Shown piece after piece: positions 54,493-62,876 of a stretch of 64,000 nt of DNA (positions are counted from its first letter, which is position 1; each line of letters starts with the position of its first letter). Both the position numbers and the translations under genes were made by a program. The notes beneath the pieces were generated by a model. It ran no database searches. It had not been told where the DNA came from and worked only from the letters and a program-made list of their open reading frames with translations. The DNA comes from Roseovarius sp. MMSF_3281 (GTDB taxonomy: Bacteria; Pseudomonadota; Alphaproteobacteria; Rhodobacterales; Rhodobacteraceae), in the NCBI RefSeq assembly GCF_030733685.1, contig NZ_JASHIM010000013.1, positions 1 through 64,000 on the forward strand. Direction: 5' to 3'.

Positions 54493-55337
54493 ACCTGATC
54501 CCCATACTTGTTCTGAATCTCCAGGATACGAACCGCCCTTTTCAGATGCGGCATGTCGATCATTTGGCCATCAATATTGACTGCGCCCATGTCAGGGTTC
54601 TCCTCGAAGGCATGAACGATCCGCCTGGACAGCTCGATTTCTACGCGCGTTGGCAGGAAACAGCGGTTGATAACCGGCACCTGCGCTGGATGGATGGCCA
54701 TCTTGCCCGTGAAGCCATCGCGACGGGCAGCATGGCATTCGGCCTCCAACCCCTCCAGATCACGTATCGCCGTCCAAACTGTATCAATCGGCTGGCAACC
54801 CGCGCGCGAGGCGCCAGCAAGCATCAGGTTGCGCGCGAGCTCAAAAGGCCCGGTCAACATACCTGCCTCATCACGGCTGCTCGCGCTGCCCAGATCGGCC
54901 GAAAGGTCCTCGGCCCCCCAAGCCATACCATAAAGTGTCTTTTCCAACCCGGCGTAATCGCCAAGACCAAAAATCGAACCCGCAGTTTCCGTCGCAATCG
55001 CAAGAACAGGGGGGCAATCCCCGCCGGTAAGCCGAACAAGTTCACGGACTGTACCTCCATTCTCCGATTTGGGCAGAACCAGGCCATCGGCACGCCCCAT
55101 CAGCGCCACTTTGACATCTTGCTCACAATGCTCGCTGTGAACGGGGTTCACGCGCACCCAGACCTGGGAAGTGCGATCAATGCTTGTAAGCGCCTCGGCG
55201 ACAACCTCGCGCGCCTCTACCTTGCTCTGAGGCGAGACGGAATCTTCGAGATCCAGTATCACAGCATCGGCACCGGCCTGCGCGGCCTTGGCCATCATAT
55301 CTGCACGGTTTCCAGGAACGAAAAGCCAGGACCGCAT
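54489..55337 (-). CDS. CitE/HpcH-type CoA lyase
   Basis: A 282-residue TIM-barrel lyase of the CitE family. Ligands and catalytic residues are visible: E31/D32 (LDLED), R62 (WVRVNP), E118 (AIATETAG) and E143/D144 (GAEDLSADLG). It could cleave citramalyl-CoA or malyl-CoA-type esters. The start is the ATG at 55337, in a TGATG overlap with the MaoC gene and after a GAGGAA site. Together with the neighbouring hydratase and CoA-transferase it suggests the itaconate or mesaconate route (acid to CoA ester to citramalyl-CoA to acetyl-CoA and pyruvate); the exact substrate is inferred. Confidence 0.9.
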   Translation of the reverse strand: MRSWLFVPGNRADMMAKAAQAGADAVILDLEDSVSPQSKVEAREVVAEALTSIDRTSQVWVRVNPVHSEHCEQDVKVALMGRADGLVLPKSENGGTVRELVRLTGGDCPPVLAIATETAGSIFGLGDYAGLEKTLYGMAWGAEDLSADLGSASSRDEAGMLTGPFELARNLMLAGASRAGCQPIDTVWTAIRDLEGLEAECHAARRDGFTGKMAIHPAQVPVINRCFLPTRVEIELSRRIVHAFEENPDMGAVNIDGQMIDMPHLKRAVRILEIQNKYGDQV

Positions 55338-55801
55338 CACGTTTCCTCGCATTGCACACGCGCCTGCATGAGCGCCGCCCGACGGCATGAAGCAACAAGT
55401 GTGTTATCCTGATTGTAGGCACGGTGCTCAAATTCGACGATTCCCTGGCCGGCGCGGGACTTTGATACGCGCACCGAAATCACCTCGGTCTCCACACGAA
55501 GACTGTCGCCATGAAAGACCGGGGAAGGGAAAGTTACGTTTGTCATCCCGAGATTGCCGACAGTGGTGCCCAATGTCGTTTCGTGAACCGAAATCCCGAT
55601 CATGATACCCAGCGTCAGAAGCGAGTTTACCAGCGGCTGACCCCATTCACTTCGGGATGCAAAATCCCGGTCGATATGAAGCGGTTGCGGGTTCATTGTT
55701 TGCGTGGAAAAGGCGATGTTGTCGGCTTCGGTCACGGTCCGCGTGATAGCATGCCGGATGATCTGCCCTTCCTCGAATTCTTCAAGCCAAAGTCCCGCCA
55801 T
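55337..55801 (-). CDS. MaoC-type mesaconyl-CoA/itaconyl-CoA hydratase candidate
   Basis: A 154-residue hot-dog hydratase with the motif [15 protein letters not shown]37, P38, H42 and D44 are the expected active-site residues, and [21 protein letters not shown] follows. Family members hydrate mesaconyl-CoA, itaconyl-CoA and related esters. It lies between the CoA-transferase (one base away) and the lyase, the order expected for the middle step. Confidence 0.85.
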   Translation of the reverse strand: MAGLWLEEFEEGQIIRHAITRTVTEADNIAFSTQTMNPQPLHIDRDFASRSEWGQPLVNSLLTLGIMIGISVHETTLGTTVGNLGMTNVTFPSPVFHGDSLRVETEVISVRVSKSRAGQGIVEFEHRAYNQDNTLVASCRRAALMQARVQCEET

Positions 55802-55802
55802 G

Positions 55803-57008
55803 TCAGGCCCCTTTCACACTTTCGTGTCCGCGAACCACACCACGCGATACCATCGACTGGGCCTCTTGATCGCCATAGCCCAACTCGCCCAACAGCTGTA
55901 GGCTGTTTTCGCCCAGCAATGGGGCCCGCCGGTCGCGCGTGACCTCGGCACCATGTGTCCGCACCGGCTGAGGAACCGAACGTGCCCGGTCCAAGGTGTC
56001 GTCGGTTGCATCGAAGAATCCGACAGCCTGGAGGTGAGGATCTCTAAGCAGGTCCTCCAATGAACTGACGCGCGAATGAGGCACGTCCAAACGCTCAAAG
56101 GTAGCAACCCATTCATCCGTCGTGCGTTCCGGCATCGCCAGGGAAAGGATCTCGTACATGTCGCATGCATGACTGGAGCGCGTCGAATCGTTTTGAAACC
56201 ACTTCTGCTCCAGGATATCCTCGCGGCCAATCTCTGTGAAAGTCCGGCGCCAATGAGCCTCGGTATATGGCAGAACCGCTATCCACCCATCAGAGCTGCG
56301 AAACGGACGGCGGTGACGATTGAGAAGCCTTTGATACCCTGGCTTGGCCGTATCATTGAAGGTAGCAGCCGCCAAATGTTCGGTCATCACAAACGAGCTC
56401 ATGACCTCGAACATCGGGACCTCGATCTCCACACCAAGACCGGTCTGGGCCTTACTGTAAAGTGCGGCTGAAATTGCGTTTGCAGCATAAAGCGCCGCAA
56501 TCTTGTCGGCGATCACCCCGGGTACGTATGCCGGGTCCGCACCTGTATAGGTCGGAAGCCGCGCGATACCCGAAGCGGCCTGAATGACGTCATCATAGGC
56601 CGGCCGGTCAGCATAGGGGCCGTCACTTCCAAAACCGATTGCCGAGCAATAAATGAGGCCTGGATTGATCTTGCGCAGGGTCTCGGCGTCAAGCCCGAGA
56701 CGGGCAATCGCCTTCATTCGCATGTTGTGCAAGAAAACATCTGCCCCGGCAATCAGGCGGCGGATAATCTCGCGGCCTTCATCCGTCTTGAGATCGACCG
56801 ACAGGCTCTGTTTGTTCCGGTTGCAGTTCACGAACATCGAACTTTCGCCCGAGGCCGAACGCGGCTCGACTTGGCGGGCAAGGTCCCCATTGGGTGCCTC
56901 AATCTTTATAACCTCCGCTCCGTAGTCGGCCAGAACTTGCCCGGCCATCGGCCCGAGAACAATGGTTGAGAGTTCGACAACACGAACACCTTTCAAAAGA
57001 TTCAGCAC
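55803..57008 (-). CDS. Class III CoA-transferase (CaiB/BaiF family)
   Basis: A 401-residue CoA-transferase. The start [31 protein letters not shown]-type opening, the [12 protein letters not shown] motif and the catalytic Asp168 (VIADKIAAL, matching Asp169 of formyl-CoA transferase) are all visible. It would activate the imported acid with CoA from a donor such as succinyl-CoA. It starts after an intercistronic hairpin and runs into the MaoC gene. Confidence 0.92.
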   Translation of the reverse strand: MLNLLKGVRVVELSTIVLGPMAGQVLADYGAEVIKIEAPNGDLARQVEPRSASGESSMFVNCNRNKQSLSVDLKTDEGREIIRRLIAGADVFLHNMRMKAIARLGLDAETLRKINPGLIYCSAIGFGSDGPYADRPAYDDVIQAASGIARLPTYTGADPAYVPGVIADKIAALYAANAISAALYSKAQTGLGVEIEVPMFEVMSSFVMTEHLAAATFNDTAKPGYQRLLNRHRRPFRSSDGWIAVLPYTEAHWRRTFTEIGREDILEQKWFQNDSTRSSHACDMYEILSLAMPERTTDEWVATFERLDVPHSRVSSLEDLLRDPHLQAVGFFDATDDTLDRARSVPQPVRTHGAEVTRDRRAPLLGENSLQLLGELGYGDQEAQSMVSRGVVRGHESVKGA

Positions 57009-57029
57009 ACCAGCCTCCTTGCCTTAGTG

Positions 57030-57053
57030 GACGGCGGCAAGGATGCCGCCGTC
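57030..57053 (-). terminator. Intercistronic hairpin between the TRAP binding protein and CoA-transferase genes
   Basis: A perfect 10-bp stem (57030-57039 with 57044-57053) and four-base loop start 16 bases after the binding-protein stop. With no T-run, it probably stabilises the upstream mRNA so that the binding protein is made in excess over downstream enzymes. Confidence 0.55.
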
Positions 57054-57068
57054 ATTCTCTGGTTGAGA

Positions 57069-58103
57069 TCAGTTTCCTTCTGCGCGCAACGTCTCTACCT
57101 GCTCGCGGAAGGCAGACAGTGTGTCGCTGCCCTTCTTGCCACGGCTGTCGAGAGTCTCGGCCCATTCCTGCGCGACGCTTTCAAAAGATGCGCCCAATTC
57201 GGCAGTTTCCTCGTCAGAAAGCTTGAATACAGTCGCCCCTTTCTCGGACAACTCTGCTGCCAGTTCTTTCTCGGCCTCGTCAAAGGCGGAACAGGCGCTT
57301 TCGGTCACTTCCTGGCCGACACGAGTAAGCACGTCCTGAATATCCTCGGGAAGGCTGTTCCACTTTGCCTCGGAAATCGAATAGGTAATACCCACGGTGC
57401 CGAAATTGGCGTTCTCGGTCGCTGAGCCGACAATCTGATCGAGACCATAAGAAAACGTCGACGTGAACGGCAACAACGCGCCGTCGATCGTTCCCTTGGT
57501 CATTGCGTCAAAGATTTCCGGCGGGGTCATCCTCACCGGCGCCGCACCGGCCGATTGCAAAGACAACTCCATGGCGCCGGGGTTAGAACGCATCTTCATG
57601 CCCTCGAAATCACCAAGCGATTCCACACCCGCGCGCTTGGAAAAAATGGCCTGGTAGGGAGACAGGGCAACATTATAGAGAACCCGGATTCCATTCGGCT
57701 GGAATTCAAGCTTGTCCAGCATACCACCCGGCTGCACCAGGTTGCGGAAGGCAAGCGAGCCCTCGCAAGACGAGCTGATTTCCCCCGGCAATTCGACGAC
57801 ACCCCCCAACGGCATCTTCTCGGACACATACGAGGGCACGATATAGCCGATGTCGGCAATACCGGCCTGCGTGATCGAAAGGATGTCCTTGGCCTTGGCC
57901 AACTGTTGGGCCGGGTAGTGCTCGAAAGCCACCCGGTCGCCAAGCTCTTCCTTCACACGTTCCATGAACACATCAGTCGTGTTTTGCGTGATAATGTGAT
58001 CAGCCGGCAGGCTGTCCGCAATCTTCAGCGTAACCTCCTGGGCAAGTGCCGGGCTCATCGCTGTCGCCGCGCAGAACGCGATCGTGGTCGTCTTGAGTTT
58101 CAT
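57069..58103 (-). CDS. TRAP transporter substrate-binding protein (DctP type)
   Basis: A 344-residue periplasmic protein. The signal peptide ends near residue 22 (MSPALA); VTLKIADSLPADHIITQNTT and the central FEGMKMRSNPGAMELSLQSAG, carrying the carboxylate-binding Arg, are DctP features. The ATG at 58103 has a GGAGGAG site. In this operon it precedes the CoA-transferase gene and follows the cupin gene. Substrate is expected to be an organic acid. Confidence 0.92.
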   Translation of the reverse strand: MKLKTTTIAFCAATAMSPALAQEVTLKIADSLPADHIITQNTTDVFMERVKEELGDRVAFEHYPAQQLAKAKDILSITQAGIADIGYIVPSYVSEKMPLGGVVELPGEISSSCEGSLAFRNLVQPGGMLDKLEFQPNGIRVLYNVALSPYQAIFSKRAGVESLGDFEGMKMRSNPGAMELSLQSAGAAPVRMTPPEIFDAMTKGTIDGALLPFTSTFSYGLDQIVGSATENANFGTVGITYSISEAKWNSLPEDIQDVLTRVGQEVTESACSAFDEAEKELAAELSEKGATVFKLSDEETAELGASFESVAQEWAETLDSRGKKGSDTLSAFREQVETLRAEGN

Positions 58104-58140
58104 GATCTTTCTCCTCCTTGGATCATTGTGTGCAATTCTT

Positions 58141-58539
58141 TCAACAGTCGACGCGAGCACCTTCGCCGTAGGGCGGCGCATAGCAGATCAGGACACGCAC
58201 CGGCGTCTCGCCGATAGCAGTGAACGTGTGAGGCATATCAGCCGCGAAAAAGCAGCTCTCCCCGGCCCCGATTTCCTGTTCATAATCGCCTATCGTCACG
58301 CGGGCCCGGCCTTCCAGCATCCAGCAGAACTGATCGATTCCCGGATGAAAGTGCGGCGTCGCTCCTTGCCCGGGTTCGATGCGACCGATCAAAACTTCCA
58401 TTTGCGTGGCGCCGGTCTCCGGCGAGACAAGTCGGCGGTTCACGGTCCCTGTATGCCCGCTCGGCGCATAAGGCTGCGCCTTGTCTTCGGTCATGAAGAA
58501 GACAGAGGGGTCGAGGTCTGAGGCTTTGGTCATGGTCAT
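58141..58539 (-). CDS. Cupin-domain protein
   Basis: A 132-residue single cupin. Possible metal ligands are H63 and H65 (TPHFHPGID), D69 or Q70, and H104 (DMPHTF). It may be an isomerase, a sensor or a small accessory enzyme of the pathway. The ATG at 58539 follows a GGAAGG site, 14 bases after the DctM stop codon, so it is co-transcribed with the TRAP genes. Confidence 0.85.
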   Translation of the reverse strand: MTMTKASDLDPSVFFMTEDKAQPYAPSGHTGTVNRRLVSPETGATQMEVLIGRIEPGQGATPHFHPGIDQFCWMLEGRARVTIGDYEQEIGAGESCFFAADMPHTFTAIGETPVRVLICYAPPYGEGARVDC

Positions 58540-58553
58540 AGCGTTCCTTCCGC

Positions 58554-59843
58554 TCAGTTGCTGATCGTTCCAGGCAGCCACAACACCAGTTGCGGGAAGG
58601 CCACCAGAAGCGCGATAATGATGAGATGCGTGAGCACATGCGGGGCGACCCCGCGGAAAATTTCCGCAAGCGGCCTTTCGGCATAGCGCGCCACCACGAA
58701 GATGTTCATTCCAAGCGGCGGTGTGATCATCCCCACTTCTGCGGATACGACGACAAGCACACCAAACCACACCGGATCAAAACCCAAGGTCATGATCGCA
58801 GGCACCATGACGGGGACAGTCAGGATCAGAATTGCCAGCTGATCCATGAAGCACCCCAATACGAGATAGAAAAGGATGATACCTGCCATCACGACATAAG
58901 GGGAAACCTCAAGCGTGGTGATCCAATTGACAAACTCCGGCGTGATCTGCCCAAGCGTCAAAACATACCCGAAGATATGCGCGCCAATGATGATCAGGAA
59001 TATCATGCAGGTCGCCCGAACCGCGCGGGAAAGCGCGCCCCAGGTACTCGCCCAGGTGAGGGTCCGGAACGCCGCCGCGATCACGAAGGCGCCGAATGCA
59101 CCCAGCCCCGCCGCCTCTGTGGGCGTTGCCACACCAAGGTAGATTGAGCCGGTGACACATGCCAACAGGATCAGCATTGGGCCAATTTCGCGGAAGGCAT
59201 AGATCTTGTCCCGCAAAGGCCATGGCTGGGCCGTCGGGGCAATGGAAGGGTCGCGAAGGATCAATATGTAGATTGTCGCGATAATGCCGATCGTCACCAG
59301 GACACCGGGAATGATACCACCGATCAGCAACGAGGCGATGTTCACCTCAACGATAATGCCATAGAGAACCAGGGCGATTGACGGCGGGATAAGCATCGCG
59401 AGCGTGCCGGAAACCGCAACGACACCAGCAGAGAATTTAGCCTCATAGCCGGCGCGCCCCATGGCCGGTATCGACGTCGAGGACAGCGCCGCGGCCGCCG
59501 CGGTCGAAGAGCCGGAAATCGCCCCGAAACCCGCCCCGGCAAGCGCTGTTGCCACGGCAAGGCCGCCCGGCAAACGCCCAACCCATATGGTGATGGCCTT
59601 GAACATGCGATCGGCGATTCCACTGACGATCACGAACTCGGCCATCAGTATGAACAAGGGCACCGCAATCAGTTCATACCCGTTCGTGGTAGATAGCGGC
59701 GTGGTCGACAAAACCGAAAGGGCGCTGTTGAAGCCGACAATATAGATCATGCCAAGCATCCCCGTGAAGGCCAGCGCCAACCCGACCGGAACGCCAATGA
59801 TCAACAGGAAAAGAAGTCCTAGAACGACGAGAAGGGATGTCAT
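58554..59843 (-). CDS. TRAP transporter large permease (DctM type)
   Basis: A 429-residue polytopic protein with about 12 helices. Family segments include PLFILMAEFVIVSGIADRMF, GFGAISGSSTAAAAALSSTS and the C-terminal FGVLVVVSAEVGMITPPLGMN. The ATG at 59843 overlaps the small permease stop by four bases; the longer frame to 59987 is inside that gene. It uses a sodium gradient to drive uptake with DctP and DctQ. Confidence 0.95.
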   Translation of the reverse strand: MTSLLVVLGLLFLLIIGVPVGLALAFTGMLGMIYIVGFNSALSVLSTTPLSTTNGYELIAVPLFILMAEFVIVSGIADRMFKAITIWVGRLPGGLAVATALAGAGFGAISGSSTAAAAALSSTSIPAMGRAGYEAKFSAGVVAVSGTLAMLIPPSIALVLYGIIVEVNIASLLIGGIIPGVLVTIGIIATIYILILRDPSIAPTAQPWPLRDKIYAFREIGPMLILLACVTGSIYLGVATPTEAAGLGAFGAFVIAAAFRTLTWASTWGALSRAVRATCMIFLIIIGAHIFGYVLTLGQITPEFVNWITTLEVSPYVVMAGIILFYLVLGCFMDQLAILILTVPVMVPAIMTLGFDPVWFGVLVVVSAEVGMITPPLGMNIFVVARYAERPLAEIFRGVAPHVLTHLIIIALLVAFPQLVLWLPGTISN

Positions 59844-60376
59844 ACAGCGTCCTCCTGATGCTCGGAATGTTCGGGCATGGAGGGATGAACCCCCGATTTG
59901 ACAGATTGAATGGCCAAAGCGAGACGGGCGAGACAAACGACAACCATCGCCAGCGACCCCGCCGGCACCAGCACATAGCTGAGCCATGCGGGCCAGGGCA
60001 CGATACTCGCGATCCTCTCACCGTTGGCAAAGCTCGACCACGCACGGTCCCATGAAACCCAGACCAGCAACACAAAGATGAAAAGACCGATCAGGGCACC
60101 CGCGATATCGGTCAGGGCGCGTGGCCGGGCAGGTAATTTCAAAACGAGCAGATCAACTGCCAGGTGTTCGTCATGCCAATAGGTCGGACCGACCCCGAAA
60201 AAGAACAGCGCAGGCGTCAGGTAAAGGACCACGACATCATGCGCAAAGAACAGCGGCTTTCCGATTCCATAACGAAGGGACACATCCGCCACCACCAACA
60301 GCGTCAGAGAGGCGAGCGCGACAACCGCTACCAAGCTGAACCCTGTGTCCACAGCCTGCATGAACCTGCGCATCAC
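59840..60376 (-). CDS. TRAP transporter small permease (DctQ type)
   Basis: A 178-residue protein with four membrane helices (about 15-35, 50-70, 88-108, 130-152) and the YWHDEHLAVDLLVLKLPARPR segment typical of DctQ. It overlaps the IclR gene's stop by four bases and the large permease start by four bases, so regulator and transporter are translated as one unit. Confidence 0.9.
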   Translation of the reverse strand: MMRRFMQAVDTGFSLVAVVALASLTLLVVADVSLRYGIGKPLFFAHDVVVLYLTPALFFFGVGPTYWHDEHLAVDLLVLKLPARPRALTDIAGALIGLFIFVLLVWVSWDRAWSSFANGERIASIVPWPAWLSYVLVPAGSLAMVVVCLARLALAIQSVKSGVHPSMPEHSEHQEDAV

Positions 60377-61128
60377 GACGCCCCCCCGCTGACATCGACC
60401 TGCGCACGGATTGCATCAATCGTACGACCAAGTGCCGCGGCGATTTCTTCATGACGGCCTTCCATGCGATAGTTGGGGCCAGCCACCGACAGCCCAAGCT
60501 TCCTGCCCGCCACGTCCAAAAGCATTCCAACGCCGGACACTTCCGGCGTGAACTCGGTGGCGTTCAGAAACCAACCGCGCTGGCGGCTTTCCGTGATCGT
60601 GCGGAAAAGTTCATCCGGATCGGTAATCGAGGTGCTGCTGGCCTTGGAATAGTCCATTGCCGCGAGTTCGGACTTCAACTCATCATCACGCAATGAGGAC
60701 AAGATCGCCTTTCCTGCGGAGATGGCGTAGAGCGGGCGGCGCTCACCGGCACTCGCGGAGTATCGGACCCCTTTCTCGGAAACCAATGCATCAAGGTAAA
60801 TGGCTTCGCTGCCGTCTCGCGCGGCAAGCAATACCGTCTCCCCTGTCTCAGATCGCAGATCTGCCATATGATGGCGCGCCATCTGCAGGACCGGGTCACC
60901 TTCAACGATGCGCCGGTTAACATCGAACATCCGACGCGTCGGATAAAAGCCCCCGCGACGGCGAATTTCAAACAAATAGCCGTGCTCCCTCAACGTACTG
61001 ACCAAGTTGCTGGTGCTCGACATTGGCAGCGACAGCCGTGACGACAGATGGGTCAGCGTCGCTGGCGCCTGTTCCTCTGAGAAAAACTCAAAGAAACGCA
61101 GCACATTCTCGACTTGTCTCACCGACAT
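60373..61128 (-). CDS. IclR-family regulator of the catabolic operon
   Basis: A 251-residue regulator: an N-terminal winged helix (about 1-65, with TLTHLSSRLSLPMSSTSNLVSTLREHGYL) and a C-terminal IclR effector domain (about 80-245, with SAGKAILSSLRDDEL and SVAGPNYRMEGRHEEIA). It is the first gene of the operon and is encoded on the same strand, with a strong inverted repeat 43-82 bases upstream. It probably senses the pathway acid or a CoA-free intermediate and controls its own operon. Confidence 0.92.
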   Translation of the reverse strand: MSVRQVENVLRFFEFFSEEQAPATLTHLSSRLSLPMSSTSNLVSTLREHGYLFEIRRRGGFYPTRRMFDVNRRIVEGDPVLQMARHHMADLRSETGETVLLAARDGSEAIYLDALVSEKGVRYSASAGERRPLYAISAGKAILSSLRDDELKSELAAMDYSKASSTSITDPDELFRTITESRQRGWFLNATEFTPEVSGVGMLLDVAGRKLGLSVAGPNYRMEGRHEEIAAALGRTIDAIRAQVDVSGGAS

Positions 61129-61170
61129 GTCACTCCTCCCTTATCTCTTGGCCCCCTCCGAGCCAATGTA

Positions 61171-61210
61171 TACTTCATATATCTGAAGAATCATTCTCAT
61201 ATATGAAGTA
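61171..61210. promoter_or_regulatory. 12-bp inverted-repeat operator upstream of the IclR gene
   Basis: TACTTCATATAT (61171-61182) and ATATATGAAGTA (61199-61210) are exact inverted copies separated by 16 bases. The IclR start is at 61128. IclR proteins bind such paired half-sites near their own promoters, so this is the likely operator. The gap 61211-61308 after it is AT-rich and without a gene. Confidence 0.75.
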
Positions 61211-61308
61211 AATGAGGTAGGAGGTGCTGTCAATGCTTGGGAGCACTCCATAATAAATATAATAATATCAAATATTTAATGAATATTCTCTTCAAGGCAG
61301 TCATCACC

Positions 61309-61721
61309 GGCTCTGTTGCAAAGCTTTTCTCGTGGCGTCATTTCCGTGATGAGATCGTGCTTTGGGCGGTACGCTGGTATTACCGCTATCGGGTCTGCTC
61401 TCGTGACCTCTAAGAGATGATGGCATAGCGCGGCCACCGCGCCGACCACTCGACGATTTGCCACTGGGTTCAACACCATGCCCCGAGGTCGAAAAGCGGA
61501 CGCGATGGCAGTGGCGCCGCCCGAGATCTGACAGCCGTCGGATGGATGAAAGCTATATCAAGCTGCGCGGGAAATCGGCCTGCGCCACGATCAAGGGTTT
61601 GATGTTATGCGGGCACTGCGCACTCTGTGAAGCGATACCCATGCCCGAAGACCGTATGGCCACCTGAAATGAAACGATAAAACCCGCCTATTCGGGCCTC
61701 AATCATATGTGCAACAGGGCC
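61309..61721 (+). mobile_element. Internally deleted IS6-family element, right copy
   Basis: 413 bases bounded by IS6-like ends: GGCTCTGTTGCA (61309-61320) and TGCAACAGGGCC (61710-61721). Inside, in two or more frames, are pieces of an IS6 transposase: RHFRDEIVLWAVRWYYRYRV, RADHSTICHWVQ, VEKRTRWQWRRPRSDSRRMD and ESYIKLRGK, then ATIKGFDVMRALR-type sequence. A full element is about 0.8 kb, so the middle, with most of the DDE catalytic core, is gone. There is no matching direct repeat at the two ends. Confidence 0.85.
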
Positions 61722-61897
61722 GATATTGACAGGCCCAATCTATTCCAGCGACCCGGATACGGCGGCCCCCGGCCAGGCAAGCGCACAGCGGATCCGTCCC
61801 GCGACCGTCGGGCATGAACAGTTGATAATCTTTTCCGATGCGAATAATCTGCGCGAAGCAAGGCAATGCCCAGCCAAAACCTATCAATGGCGGAGCG

Positions 61898-62776
61898 ATG
61901 TCCTTTCACCCCAGAATGTATGCTGCTGTCCGCGGCTTCGATCCGCTGGACGAGATGCGCTGCCTGCGGTTCGACGACATGGTCGTCGACTATTGGCGTG
62001 TGCAAGGACAGTCCCGGGCCACCGGGCGGTATGTCTCGATGTACCCGCGCCTTGTTCTTGTCCTCGATGACCGTGCACTGTCGCTCTCACGCGGGAAAGA
62101 CGCCGCATCCAGCGCCGCCGCCGCGTGCTACATTCCGGCCGGTGTGCAGGTCTGGGCCAGCCTCGACGAACCCGGCGAGCTCAAACACATCGACATTCAC
62201 TTTTCGATGCCGCGCTTCAAGGCGCTTGCAGAGACCGACGCGCCCATCGACCGTATGATGGTTTTCCCGTCGCTCGGGCCGCTGGCCCCGTTGGTACGCG
62301 TCCTTCAGGACGAATGCCTGTCGATCCGCCCCTCCCTGTCCCGCGTCGACAGGCTGATCAGCGCCATGATTCAAGAGATGTGCCTGATCGACCGTGCCGG
62401 CCTTGGCGATGGCGACAAGGGGGATGCCTGGCTCCATGCCATGCGCGCCTATGTCTTCGAACGAATGGAACATCGGATCGCGGTGGATGATCTGGCCGCA
62501 TTGTCCGGCCTGTCCCGAACGCATTTCAACCGCATCTTTCGCAAACGCACGGCCATGTCGCCGCACAGCTGGGTCACAGGGATCAAGATCGATTACGCCA
62601 AGCGCCTCCTGTGCTGCGGACTACCCCTTGCCGAGGTGACGAACGTGACCGGGTTTGCCGACCAGGCCCACTTTTCCCGCAGTTTCAAGCAGGGAACCGG
62701 CCAATCGCCGGGGGCGTGGGCCCGGGCGAATGCGCCCGCGCAGGATGGTCCGATTATTCAAGACAATCCTTCCTGA
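61898..62776 (+). CDS. AraC-family regulator, likely of the adjacent receptor
   Basis: A 292-residue regulator. The N-terminal part (about 1-190) is an effector domain, and the C-terminal 100 residues hold two helix-turn-helix motifs (AVDDLAALSGLSRTHFNRIF, LPLAEVTNVTGFADQAHFSRSF). AraC proteins of this type next to TonB receptors usually respond to the siderophore. The ATG at 61898 has a GGAG close upstream; starts at 61838 or 61916 are possible. It begins 177 bases after the IS6 end. Confidence 0.85.
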   Translation: MSFHPRMYAAVRGFDPLDEMRCLRFDDMVVDYWRVQGQSRATGRYVSMYPRLVLVLDDRALSLSRGKDAASSAAAACYIPAGVQVWASLDEPGELKHIDIHFSMPRFKALAETDAPIDRMMVFPSLGPLAPLVRVLQDECLSIRPSLSRVDRLISAMIQEMCLIDRAGLGDGDKGDAWLHAMRAYVFERMEHRIAVDDLAALSGLSRTHFNRIFRKRTAMSPHSWVTGIKIDYAKRLLCCGLPLAEVTNVTGFADQAHFSRSFKQGTGQSPGAWARANAPAQDGPIIQDNPS

Positions 62777-62876
62777 TAGTTTTAATCGGGTATCCTGAAA
62801 ACACTCTGTGCGCTCCATCTTCTCCGACCGGGTCGATGGGTGACTCACCGTGACATCTGTAGAGAAGGGTGCCGAT

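Noticed and set aside
61458-61667. Open frame carrying an IS6 transposase fragment, taken as a gene
   Set aside because: It lacks the N-terminal and most of the catalytic part and changes frame relative to upstream pieces; treated as part of the decayed element.
61722-61729. Target-site duplication for the IS6 relics
   Set aside because: The eight bases flanking each end (53828-53835, 61301-61308, 61722-61729) do not match each other, so no simple transposition footprint is left.
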